Shown: piece after piece, positions 1 through 6,626 of the stretch | Layout of the letters: each line of letters starts with the position of its first letter | How positions within the stretch are numbered: the first letter of the stretch is position 1 | Origin: Balneolaceae bacterium | Lineage (GTDB): Bacteria > Bacteroidota > Rhodothermia > Balneolales > Balneolaceae | Direction of reading: 5' to 3' | DNA length: 16,508 nucleotides | Assembly: GCA_021767245.1 (NCBI GenBank) | Contig: JAASTO010000038.1 | Coordinates: 1-16,508, forward strand | Notes under the pieces: model-generated | What the model was told of the DNA's origin: nothing | The model's input: only the letters and a program-made list of their open reading frames with translations | Databases searched by the model: none | Program-made: the position numbers and the translations under genes

Positions 1-1
1 G

Positions 2-133
2 GAGATGCTGCAAGTAGGTTCACCCTATTTGGTTGTATTAATCACCGGAGTTATCGGCGGTTTGGTGAGTGGTCTTGCTACTTTGACGGGGTCTTTGGTG
101 AAGGAGACGCCGAGTTCCAGGAAGTTTAGCTGA
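2..133 (+). CDS. C-terminal end of a membrane protein (partial)
   Basis: The only open frame running off the left edge encodes 43 residues and ends at a TGA at 131-133. The tail is strongly hydrophobic for about 25 residues (PYLVVLITGVIGG followed by LVSGLATLTGSLV) and then turns polar and basic (KETPSSRKFS). This is what the last membrane helix plus a short cytoplasmic tail of an inner-membrane protein would look like. Small residues (Gly, Ser, Ala, Thr) are common in the helix, as in packed transporter helices. The family cannot be named from this fragment. An ATG at 5-7 exists but has no ribosome site visible in the window, so I treat the frame as the end of a longer gene. Confidence 0.5.
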   Translation, partial: EMLQVGSPYLVVLITGVIGGLVSGLATLTGSLVKETPSSRKFS

Positions 134-141
134 GGGTTTGA

Positions 142-222
142 ATCGCAGATTAGGCGGATTAGAGGATTTTACGGAATAGTTAGAAAATCCGCGTTCATCC
201 GTAAATCCCCTTAATCCGTGAT
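142..222. repeat. Imperfect intergenic palindrome with ATCC-rich units
   Basis: The left arm (about 156-176) and the right arm (about 197-217) are near reverse complements of each other, sharing GGATTA, GGATTT and TACGGA blocks. Within the right arm the tetramer ATCC recurs at 187, 197, 205 and 214, spacings of 10, 8 and 9 nt, so the arm is itself a degenerate tandem array. The element lies just after the stop of the preceding gene. There is no T-run after the hairpin, so it does not look like a simple terminator. Repeats of this general style, short degenerate units arranged as a hairpin, are widespread between genes in many bacteria; their role is unknown. Confidence 0.6.
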
Positions 223-360
223 GCAAAACCCAACACTAAAAGTGAAACTCCGGGGCAGGTTCGTAAATACTTCAATCAAAAATTGAATCCAATATTCCCG
301 CTCCTTATCTTAGGCAAACTTCAAAAAAGCTCGTACCAAAATTAACGATTTAGCAATCCA

Positions 361-368
361 TAGCTTTG
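361..368 (+). promoter_or_regulatory. Possible Bacteroidota-type -7 promoter box (TAGCTTTG)
   Basis: TAGCTTTG matches the Bacteroidota -7 consensus TAnnTTTG. No clear TTG-type -33 box lies 19-22 nt upstream. If used, transcription would start near 373-377. That would give a leader RNA with its GGAGG about 20 nt in and the terminator hairpin about 70-100 nt in. One 8-mer match with four free or loosely fixed positions is weak evidence on its own. Confidence 0.3.
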
Positions 369-411
369 AAGCACTGACAACGCACGCTCAAAAAAGGAGG
401 TCGTGCAATTG

Positions 412-720
412 ATGGCATTGTTATTTGCCCATATCATTTTTCAAATCCGACGCGGTTTCCGTAGTCGGATTTTTTTTGAGCTAAAAATTCCATTCCTGCC
501 TGGTTATGACGCTCAGCGTTGTAACCAATTGAGCCTTTGGCGGCATTCACCCTCTCCTTTGTTTCGTCTCCCAGGAGAGGAAGACTCAGTATTTGAGTAC
601 GTATCTAGAATAGGCTCTGATCCTGCCCTAAGCATCGGGTGTGATGCCAAAGCCCAGCCTGTTCTTAGCAAGCCAGATTTTCATCAACAACCAATTTCAC
701 CAAACCAGAACTATATCTAA
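412..720 (+). CDS. Possible leader reading frame upstream of carA
   Basis: This is an uninterrupted frame whose possible starts are GTG 403, TTG 409 and ATG 412. The strongest Shine-Dalgarno match in the window, AAAAAGGAGG (391-400), lies 8 nt before the TTG and 11 nt before the ATG. The frame runs straight through the terminator hairpin at 443-477 and stops at 718-720, leaving only 3 nt before the carA ATG. The peptide (about 102 residues from the ATG) resembles no family I recognise and has a mixed, non-domain-like composition, so most of it may be non-functional sequence. By analogy with the E. coli pyrBI leader, where translating ribosomes influence an attenuator, the first 20-30 codons could be a leader peptide. 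That is inference from architecture only. Confidence 0.22.
   Translation: MALLFAHIIFQIRRGFRSRIFFELKIPFLPGYDAQRCNQLSLWRHSPSPLFRLPGEEDSVFEYVSRIGSDPALSIGCDAKAQPVLSKPDFHQQPISPNQNYI
443..478 (+). terminator. Intrinsic terminator or attenuator hairpin upstream of carA
   Basis: Stem AAATCCGAC (443-451) pairs perfectly with GTCGGATTT (464-472), and CGG/CCG inside the loop (453-455 and 459-461) can add three more pairs. Eight consecutive T residues (470-477) follow. This is a textbook Rho-independent terminator on the plus strand. It lies about 245 nt before carA and about 310 nt after the previous gene's stop. It could end the upstream transcript, but a possible promoter box (361) and a strong ribosome site (396-400) lie between that gene and the hairpin, which favours a role as an attenuator in the carA leader. 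Confidence 0.65.
551..580 (+). other. Hairpin with 8-bp stem in the carA leader
   Basis: CCTCTCCT (551-558) pairs with AGGAGAGG (573-580) around a 14-nt loop. No T-run follows, so it is not a terminator. CTCCTTT at 554-560 is also complementary to AAAGGAG at 393-399, the ribosome site of the leader frame, so an alternative long-range pairing is possible on paper. Its function is unknown. Confidence 0.4.
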
Positions 721-723
721 CCC

Positions 724-1827
724 ATGTCATTAAACGAAAGAAAAAAAGCCATACTTGCACTTAGCGACGGAACCGTGGTTCACGGTCAGGCCATCGGTCA
801 CGAAGGTATCACCGGAGGTGAACTGTGTTTTAACACCAGCATGACCGGTTATCAGGAGATCTTCACCGACCCAAGTTATTACGGTCAGCTTATGATGATG
901 ACCTATCCGCACATAGGCAACTACGGAACCCAGCCGCGCGATGATGAAGCCCGAAAAGTGATGGTGGCAGGTATTATCTGCCGGGCCTTCTCTCATGAGT
1001 ATAGTAACACCATGGCGGACCGAAGCCTTCAGGAATACCTGGAAGACAATGAGATCACCGGTATTTCAGGGGTTGATACCCGAAAGCTCGTACGTCACGT
1101 TCGCGAAAAAGGAGTGATGAATGCTGTGATCTCCAGCACGGAAATGGATGAGGATAAGCTCGTTCAAATGGCAAAAGACTGGGATGATATGGAAGGCCTT
1201 GAACTGGCTACCAAAGTCACCCGATCTGAAGCGCAGACCGTGAATGGCAAAGATGAATTCCGCGTAGCAGCCTTCGATTATGGCATCAAGCAGAACATCA
1301 TTAACAATTTGAATAAACGCGGTTGTACACTGCGGATCTTTCCGGCTCAAACTTCAGTGGAAGAGATCAAAGAATGGGAAGCGGACGGATATTTTTTCAG
1401 CAACGGTCCGGGCGACCCGACCGCAACAGCTGAGTATGCTCTCGAAGCTGTGAATTACGCGAAAGAAACCGGTAAGCCTGTGTTTGGCATCTGCCTCGGC
1501 CACCAGTTAATGGCTCTCAGCGAAGGACTCAAAACCACGAAGATGTTTGTAGGCCACCGCGGAGCCAATCAGCCTGTGAAAAACCTTGAAACCGGACTCG
1601 TTGAAATATCAACCCAAAACCACGGTTTTGCAGTCGATGAAGATTCTCTCGATGAAAAGATCGCTGAAGTTACACACATCAACCTGAATGACGGAACCAT
1701 TGAAGGACTAAAGTTCAAAAACTTTCCCGGATTCTCAGTGCAATATCACCCGGAAGCCTCACCAGGTCCACATGATTCAGCGTACCTGTTCGATCAGTTC
1801 ATCGATGCAATGAAAGCACAAAAGTAA
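724..1827 (+). CDS. carA: Carbamoyl-phosphate synthase small (glutamine amidotransferase) subunit
   Basis: CarA hydrolyses glutamine and passes ammonia through a tunnel to CarB, which makes carbamoyl phosphate for pyrimidine and arginine synthesis in the cytoplasm. At 367 residues it is close to the usual length (E. coli about 382). The N-terminal small-chain domain covers roughly residues 1-140 and contains the conserved FNTSMTGYQEIFTDPSY stretch. A class I glutamine amidotransferase domain starts near residue 180 (RVAAFDYGIKQNI). The nucleophile Cys257 lies in GICLGHQ, and the other two triad members are His342 and Glu344 in QYHPEASPGP, so the enzyme should be active. No Shine-Dalgarno sequence precedes the ATG. 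The leader frame upstream stops 3 nt before it, so translational coupling is conceivable. carB follows after a 124-nt spacer. Confidence 0.97.
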   Translation: MSLNERKKAILALSDGTVVHGQAIGHEGITGGELCFNTSMTGYQEIFTDPSYYGQLMMMTYPHIGNYGTQPRDDEARKVMVAGIICRAFSHEYSNTMADRSLQEYLEDNEITGISGVDTRKLVRHVREKGVMNAVISSTEMDEDKLVQMAKDWDDMEGLELATKVTRSEAQTVNGKDEFRVAAFDYGIKQNIINNLNKRGCTLRIFPAQTSVEEIKEWEADGYFFSNGPGDPTATAEYALEAVNYAKETGKPVFGICLGHQLMALSEGLKTTKMFVGHRGANQPVKNLETGLVEISTQNHGFAVDEDSLDEKIAEVTHINLNDGTIEGLKFKNFPGFSVQYHPEASPGPHDSAYLFDQFIDAMKAQK

Positions 1828-1847
1828 ACTAAAAACAAATTTGACGG

Positions 1848-1924
1848 TGCTATGGTGTTACGGTGTTATGGTTCGCAAAAAACCATAACACCGTAACACT
1901 CAGACACCCGCACACTATAACACC
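1848..1924. repeat. Palindrome of tandem 8-nt units between carA and carB
   Basis: A perfect 19-bp stem joins 1855-1873 to 1881-1899 around a 7-nt loop. The arms are made of 8-nt tandem units. The left arm has TGCTATGG, TGTTACGG and TGTTATGG (from 1848). The right side has five units of the reverse-complement type CNNTAACA, starting at 1883, 1891, 1899, 1907 and 1915; the third and fourth are degenerate. The element ends 27 nt before the carB ATG. There is no T-run after the stem, so strong termination is unlikely, but the structure could affect carA/carB stoichiometry or mRNA decay. The same architecture and unit occur again at 14672-14737. Confidence 0.85.
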
Positions 1925-1951
1925 AACATCAAATAACCACTCACAAAACCC

Positions 1952-4780
1952 ATGCCCAGACGCGACGATATCCACAAAATTTTGATCATTGGTTCAGGAC
2001 CCATTGTAATTGGTCAGGCTTGCGAATTTGACTATTCCGGCTCTCAGGCCTGCCGCTCTCTTCAGGAAGAGGGATATGAAATAGTACTCATCAACTCGAA
2101 TCCGGCGACGATCATGACCGACCCGATCATGGCCGATGCTGTGTACATGCTGCCGATGACCACCGACTCCATTCGGGAAATTGTAGCCAAGGAAAAACCC
2201 GATGCCGTGCTCCCAACCATGGGCGGGCAGACCGGGCTGAATCTTTGCCGTGATCTTGAAAAAGAGAACTTCTGGAAAGAAAATGACGTCAAGATCATCG
2301 GAGTTGATATTGATGCGGTAGAGCTGACTGAGGATCGTCAATTATTCCGTGATAAGATGGAAGAAATAGGAATTGAGCAGTGTAAAAGCAGAACGGCTCA
2401 ATCGCTGCTGGATGCAAAAGAGATCAAGGAAGAACTGGGAGGCTTACCGATCGTGATCCGACCATCATTCACCATGGGTGGTGCCGGTGGAGGGATCGTC
2501 TGGAATGAGGATGAGTTTGAGCGAAAAGTACTGCGTGGACTGGAAATGAGTCCGGTGCATCAGGTGCTGATCGAGGAATCTATTTTTGGGTGGAAGGAGT
2601 ATGAACTGGAGTTGCTGCGCGATGCAAACGACAACGTGATCATCATCTGCTCTATCGAGAACATGGACCCGATGGGAGTTCACACCGGAGATTCGGTGAC
2701 CGTGGCACCAACTCAAACATTAAGTGATAAGCAGTTGCAACACATGCGGGATGCGGCCATCAAGATGATGCGCTCTATCGGAACCTTTGCGGGAGGTTGT
2801 AACGTGCAGTTTGCCATGGAGCCCGGAAGCGACCGATTGGTGGCCATCGAGATCAACCCACGGGTGAGCCGTTCATCAGCCCTTGCCTCAAAGGCAACCG
2901 GATATCCGATCGCGAAAGTGGCGACCAAACTGGCCGTGGGTTACACGCTGGATGAGCTTAAGAATCAGATCACCGGAACCACATCGGCCTGCTTTGAGCC
3001 AAGTATTGACTATGTGGTTTGCAAAATACCACGCTTCAACTTCGACAAATTCCCGGGTGTGGATGAAGAACTTTCAACCCAGATGAAAGCGGTTGGAGAA
3101 GTGATGTCCATAGGACGTAATTTCCCGGAGGCATTGAATAAAGCCTGGCAATCACTGGAAGTGGGGCGTGATGGATTGGGAGCCGACGGCTACGAGGAAT
3201 TTGATCGAAAAACGGTCCGTGAACGCTTGCTGAAACCCTATTGGGATCGCTCGATGCAGATCCGTAATGCTTTTAAAATGGGGGCTTCGGTTGAAGAAAT
3301 TGCCGATATCACCAAAGTAGATCCGTGGTTCCTGCAGCAGATCCGGTATATGGTCTCGCTGGAAAATAGAACCGAAGGGCAAAGCCTGAAAGAGATCACC
3401 AAGGACGATTTCTTTGAGCTGAAACAAGCGGGATTCTCCGATTCTCAGATAGCGTATCTTCTCAGCAAAAGCGGTGAGAAAGTAGATGACAAGAAAGTCC
3501 GTGATCGACGAAAAGAATTGGGCCTCACCCCTTCCTTTAAAATGGTAGATACCTGTGCGGCCGAATTCCCGGCGCAGACCCCGTACTACTACTCTGCTTA
3601 TGAAGGTGAAAACGAAAGTGGAGTCACCGATAAGAAGAAAGTGCTGATCCTCGGAAGTGGCCCGAATCGAATCGGACAGGGAATTGAGTTCGACTACTCC
3701 TGCACACACGCGGTATTGGCTGCCAAGGAAATGGGTTACGAAGCCATCATGGTGAACTGTAATCCCGAGACCGTGTCCACCGACTTCGATTTCGCCGACA
3801 AGCTCTACTTTGAGCCGGTGTATTGGGAGCGTGTGCTGGATATCATCGACCACGAAAAGCCTGAAGGAGTGATCTTGCAGGTGGGTGGTCAAACAGCCCT
3901 CAAGCTTGGAAAGAGATTTGTGGAAGAAGGCATTAAGATCTTCGGAACCGATTTCGCCATGATCGACTTCGCTGAAGACCGCGGAGAGTTCTCAAAATTC
4001 CTGAAGAAGCTGGATATCCCTTTTCCGGAATACGGAACGGCTCATGAAGTGGAAGAAGCGGTTAAGATCGCTGAACGGATCGGTTATCCGGTACTGATCC
4101 GACCAAGTTATGTACTCGGTGGACAAGGCATGCGGATCGCGGTGAAAGAAGAAGAGCTGAGGAAATATGTAGCCAATATTCTGAAAACGCATCCCGAGAA
4201 TGCTTTCCTGATCGACAAATACCTGGAGCACGCTATTGAGGTGGATGTGGATTCCGTGTACGATGGCGATCAGCTTCATATTGCGGGCATCATGCAGCAT
4301 ATCGAGCCGGCCGGGGTTCACTCAGGGGATTCCACGGCAGTTCTGCCTCCCTATTCACTAAGCGATGAGATCATAAAAACCATCGAAGAATATCAGGAGA
4401 AGATCGCTGAAAATATGGAGATCCTCGGGTTCCTGAATGTGCAGTATGCCGTCAAAGATGATAAGGTGTATGTGCTGGAAGCGAATCCCCGAACCACACG
4501 AACCATCCCCTTTCTGGCCAAGGCCACACAGCGACCGGAAGCTGCCATTGGCGTGAAAGTGATGCTTGGGGCCAAGCTAACCGAGTTTGACTTAACATCG
4601 AAGCTGGAGAACTGGGCCATTAAAGAGCCGGTGTTCCCATTCGATAAGTTCCCGGAAGTGAAGAAAGAACTGGGGCCGGAGATGAAGTCCACAGGTGAAA
4701 GTATCTATTTCGCGAAAGACTTCAATGACGAGCACTTTAAGAAACCTTACGAATTCAAGAGCTTGTACTTGTCTAAATAG
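1952..4780 (+). CDS. carB: Carbamoyl-phosphate synthase large subunit, lacking the C-terminal allosteric domain
   Basis: CarB uses two ATP-grasp synthetase halves to make carbamoyl phosphate from bicarbonate, CarA-derived ammonia and two ATP. The first half opens with the conserved GSGPIVIGQACEFDYSGSQA and carries a carboxyphosphate-site glycine-rich stretch (TMGGAGGGI). A middle oligomerisation-type region follows. The second half starts near residue 564 with KVLILGSGPNRIGQGIEFDY and contains PSYVLGGQGMRI and EANPRTTRTIPF. At 942 residues the protein is about 130 shorter than E. coli CarB (1073). It stops shortly after the conserved STGE motif, where the MGS-like domain that binds UMP and ornithine normally begins. 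The end is a clean TAG followed by a terminator, with no continuing MGS-like sequence in view, so this looks like the native form rather than a recent frameshift. From memory, shorter CarB proteins of about 950 residues occur in some Bacteroidota. Confidence 0.96.
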   Translation: MPRRDDIHKILIIGSGPIVIGQACEFDYSGSQACRSLQEEGYEIVLINSNPATIMTDPIMADAVYMLPMTTDSIREIVAKEKPDAVLPTMGGQTGLNLCRDLEKENFWKENDVKIIGVDIDAVELTEDRQLFRDKMEEIGIEQCKSRTAQSLLDAKEIKEELGGLPIVIRPSFTMGGAGGGIVWNEDEFERKVLRGLEMSPVHQVLIEESIFGWKEYELELLRDANDNVIIICSIENMDPMGVHTGDSVTVAPTQTLSDKQLQHMRDAAIKMMRSIGTFAGGCNVQFAMEPGSDRLVAIEINPRVSRSSALASKATGYPIAKVATKLAVGYTLDELKNQITGTTSACFEPSIDYVVCKIPRFNFDKFPGVDEELSTQMKAVGEVMSIGRNFPEALNKAWQSLEVGRDGLGADGYEEFDRKTVRERLLKPYWDRSMQIRNAFKMGASVEEIADITKVDPWFLQQIRYMVSLENRTEGQSLKEITKDDFFELKQAGFSDSQIAYLLSKSGEKVDDKKVRDRRKELGLTPSFKMVDTCAAEFPAQTPYYYSAYEGENESGVTDKKKVLILGSGPNRIGQGIEFDYSCTHAVLAAKEMGYEAIMVNCNPETVSTDFDFADKLYFEPVYWERVLDIIDHEKPEGVILQVGGQTALKLGKRFVEEGIKIFGTDFAMIDFAEDRGEFSKFLKKLDIPFPEYGTAHEVEEAVKIAERIGYPVLIRPSYVLGGQGMRIAVKEEELRKYVANILKTHPENAFLIDKYLEHAIEVDVDSVYDGDQLHIAGIMQHIEPAGVHSGDSTAVLPPYSLSDEIIKTIEEYQEKIAENMEILGFLNVQYAVKDDKVYVLEANPRTTRTIPFLAKATQRPEAAIGVKVMLGAKLTEFDLTSKLENWAIKEPVFPFDKFPEVKKELGPEMKSTGESIYFAKDFNDEHFKKPYEFKSLYLSK

Positions 4781-4800
4781 AACGTTTATCGGTAACATAA

Positions 4801-4831
4801 ACAAAGCCCTCTACGGAGGGTTTTGTTATTT
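4801..4831 (+). terminator. Intrinsic terminator after carB
   Basis: Stem ACAAAGCCCTC (4801-4811) pairs with GAGGGTTTTGT (4816-4826), eleven pairs including one G-U, around a TACG loop closed by C-G. In RNA this is a stable UNCG-type tetraloop. The T-rich right arm and the following TATTT supply the U-rich tail. It begins 20 nt after the carB stop and marks the end of the carAB transcription unit. Confidence 0.85.
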
Positions 4832-4910
4832 CTGCGGGTTATGATAGGGTAAGGTTTGAGTTGAAATAAATTGGGCTAAATGATTGTTCTTTAGGGGTCT
4901 GCTATATCTA

Positions 4911-4938
4911 TTGATAAGCGTTTTTGTTATTTTATATA
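4911..4938 (+). promoter_or_regulatory. Possible promoter for the exported-protein gene pair
   Basis: TTGATA (4911-4916) and TATATA (4933-4938) are separated by 16 nt, resembling a sigma-70 -35/-10 pair about 45 nt before the ATG at 4985. The region is AT-rich, so chance matches are likely, and the organism may prefer Bacteroidota-type boxes. Confidence 0.3.
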
Positions 4939-4984
4939 TGGTTTAGAGAGCCAAAATTAATATTAAATAACGAAGGGAGACACA

Positions 4985-5467
4985 ATGAAAACAACCATGA
5001 AGATCTCGTCAATGCTTTTGATGTGTATGTTTCTAACTGCAAATGTTGTTGCCCAGCAAACCGGTCAACAACAGCAAATGCAACAGATGCAGCAACAGCA
5101 ACAAGTACAACAGATGGTGCAGAAAATGAATCAGCTTCAGGAACGCACACACATGTTGAGTCAGGAAATGAATCGTAACATGCAGCAAACACAAAATGAA
5201 CAGTTACGATATCAGTATCAGAATATGTATCGATTCAGTGAACAATTAGGGTTGACCATCGGTAACCTTAAAAACGCCGCTGAACGTTGCAATATGATGC
5301 TTCAAGATCGCCAGATGACCCAGGACAGAGCCATGCAGCAAGATATGGAACAGCTTCGCCAAAGATTAAATGATATGACAGGCCAGGCTGAGGAAGCCGT
5401 AAAAGCGATGGATAGAATTCGGGATCGTTTGCACGAAAAAGATAACCTGAAGCAAAATCAAAACTAA
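4985..5467 (+). CDS. Exported Gln/Met-rich, predicted coiled-coil protein of unknown function
   Basis: I do not recognise this 160-residue protein. It begins with a clear signal peptide: Lys at 2 and 6, a hydrophobic core at about 8-19, and probable cleavage near ANVVA-QQ at residue 23. The mature part is about a quarter glutamine and a tenth methionine. Residues 24-46 are almost only Q and M, encoded by CAA/CAG/ATG triplets. Residues 47-155 have heptad-like spacing of Leu and Met with many charged residues and are probably all helical. There is one mature cysteine (Cys102 in ERCNMM). A good ribosome site, GGGAG (4975-4979), lies 5 nt before the ATG and settles the start. The gene is followed after 52 nt by a beta-barrel gene and is probably co-transcribed with it. 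Met-rich exported helical proteins sometimes bind metals or act as periplasmic chaperones, but no specific motif supports either role here. Confidence 0.85.
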   Translation: MKTTMKISSMLLMCMFLTANVVAQQTGQQQQMQQMQQQQQVQQMVQKMNQLQERTHMLSQEMNRNMQQTQNEQLRYQYQNMYRFSEQLGLTIGNLKNAAERCNMMLQDRQMTQDRAMQQDMEQLRQRLNDMTGQAEEAVKAMDRIRDRLHEKDNLKQNQN

Positions 5468-5519
5468 GAGTACTAACTACCTAAACAATAAGTGGTTTAT
5501 AGCCGGATAGGAGTTATGT

Positions 5520-6437
5520 ATGAGATCCCAAATGATCAAAATTGGGGTGATGTTGATGGTAACTTTAGCAAGCCATCAGGGAATCGGTTGTGTAGTGGCA
5601 CAAAATATTTCCTATAACGGAAGTATGCATTACACAACCGGTTCCTATTTCTTTACTGAAAATACCGAAAGTGTCTCATTTTTAAATGGGTTTATGGTCT
5701 CAGGAAGTAAGATCAATGCCTCGTTATCAATACCATTTATTTACCAGAATTCTCCGTGGATCTCCTATGGAGCTACCGGTTACTTGCCAACCGGAGGTTC
5801 ACAACACGGTTCGTTGGCAGATTCATCCGGAAACCGGCCGGGAAGAGGTCAGGGAGGTGGTGGAATGGGTAAATTTACTTCATCTGCTGCACTGACTAAT
5901 AACTCATCAGACAGTACGATCAACCTGGCGGATACCCTGTCCTACAACTCCTATTCTTTTGGTGATCCGTCAGTTTATGCCAATTATAATCTCATTAGAT
6001 CAAATAATGGTGCTACAAGTCTTCAGCTTAACGCGAACCTGAAAATCCCAATGACTAGCACGGATAATGGGTTTGGAACCGGTGAATGGGATTTTGGTTT
6101 TGGAGCCTCACTCTCACAACGGTTCCTACGTAATAATTTTCTGTACGCAGACCTTATGAAATGGTGGTATGGTGATATGCCGGACCTTAAACTTCAGGAT
6201 CCTTTATCTTACAGTATCGGATACAGTCGTTCTCTCGCAAATGGTAAATGGCTTGTGAGTACCAGCCTGAGCGGCTTCACTGAAATTATTAATGATTATG
6301 AGCCGCCTTTAAGTGTAAGTACCGGATTCGGTTATATTATTTCCTCAAAAATATCGATGAATAGTTCTCTTTCTTTTGGATTAACGGAATCCAGTTCTGA
6401 CGTTGCTTTAGGTGTTGGATGGTCGATTCGTCTATAG
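5520..6437 (+). CDS. Predicted outer-membrane beta-barrel protein (transporter-like)
   Basis: This 305-residue protein has an N-terminal signal peptide (hydrophobic to about residue 20) with probable cleavage near CVVAQ, about residue 28. The remainder is a series of short alternating hydrophobic/polar stretches rich in Ser, Asn, Gly, Tyr and Phe, such as TSLQLNANLKIPM, WDFGFGASLSQRF and SISYSRSL-like strands. It ends with VALGVGWSIRL, a strand pattern common at the C-terminus of outer-membrane barrels. The general look resembles the barrel family annotated as phenol-degradation MetA-like or transporter, but I cannot confirm membership. A Gly/Arg-rich loop (about residues 103-117, RPGRGQGGGGMGK) is probably exposed. 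The ribosome site TAGGAG (5506-5511) supports the start at 5520. It likely shares a transcript with the Gln/Met-rich gene upstream. Confidence 0.78.
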   Translation: MRSQMIKIGVMLMVTLASHQGIGCVVAQNISYNGSMHYTTGSYFFTENTESVSFLNGFMVSGSKINASLSIPFIYQNSPWISYGATGYLPTGGSQHGSLADSSGNRPGRGQGGGGMGKFTSSAALTNNSSDSTINLADTLSYNSYSFGDPSVYANYNLIRSNNGATSLQLNANLKIPMTSTDNGFGTGEWDFGFGASLSQRFLRNNFLYADLMKWWYGDMPDLKLQDPLSYSIGYSRSLANGKWLVSTSLSGFTEIINDYEPPLSVSTGFGYIISSKISMNSSLSFGLTESSSDVALGVGWSIRL

Positions 6438-6626
6438 CTCACAAAGAAATTCTAAATAATAAATAATTGGGATAATCATCAATTTTGCTAACCTCCTTAA
6501 ATTTTGATGAAAACAGCCTTACCTTTAGGGTCATAAGAGAACCCAATAATTATAAATCCAAAGTGTGAAATTGTAGATGAGCAAAGAAGAGATAAGATCT
6601 GCAATCCACCAAAACACCACTAATCT

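Noticed and set aside
38..226. 62-codon minus-strand open frame at the left end
   Set aside because: It is read across the palindrome and the end of the upstream gene; its peptide reflects repeat units and shows no domain or ribosome site.
271..287. Small hairpin TTCAAT/ATTGAA upstream of the carA leader
   Set aside because: Six AT-rich pairs only; too weak to claim a function.
1848..1924. CRISPR-like array or simple terminator between carA and carB
   Set aside because: Units are 8 nt with no spacers, so it is not CRISPR; there is no T-run after the stem, so it is not a standard intrinsic terminator.
3152..3892. 246-codon minus-strand open frame inside carB
   Set aside because: It lies wholly within an unmistakable carB coding region; long antisense frames are expected from its codon bias.
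4932..5192. Minus-strand frame rich in Ala and Val opposite the Gln/Met-rich gene
   Set aside because: It mirrors the CAA/CAG tract, and the plus-strand gene has a signal peptide and a good ribosome site.
5520..5600. Lipoprotein signal (Cys24) in the beta-barrel protein
   Set aside because: The residues before the Cys (GIG) do not fit a lipobox, and a normal signal-peptidase site lies a few residues later.
6476..6510. Inverted repeat TCATCAA/TTGATGA before recQ
   Set aside because: Only seven pairs around a 21-nt loop and no T-run; it could easily be chance in AT-rich sequence.
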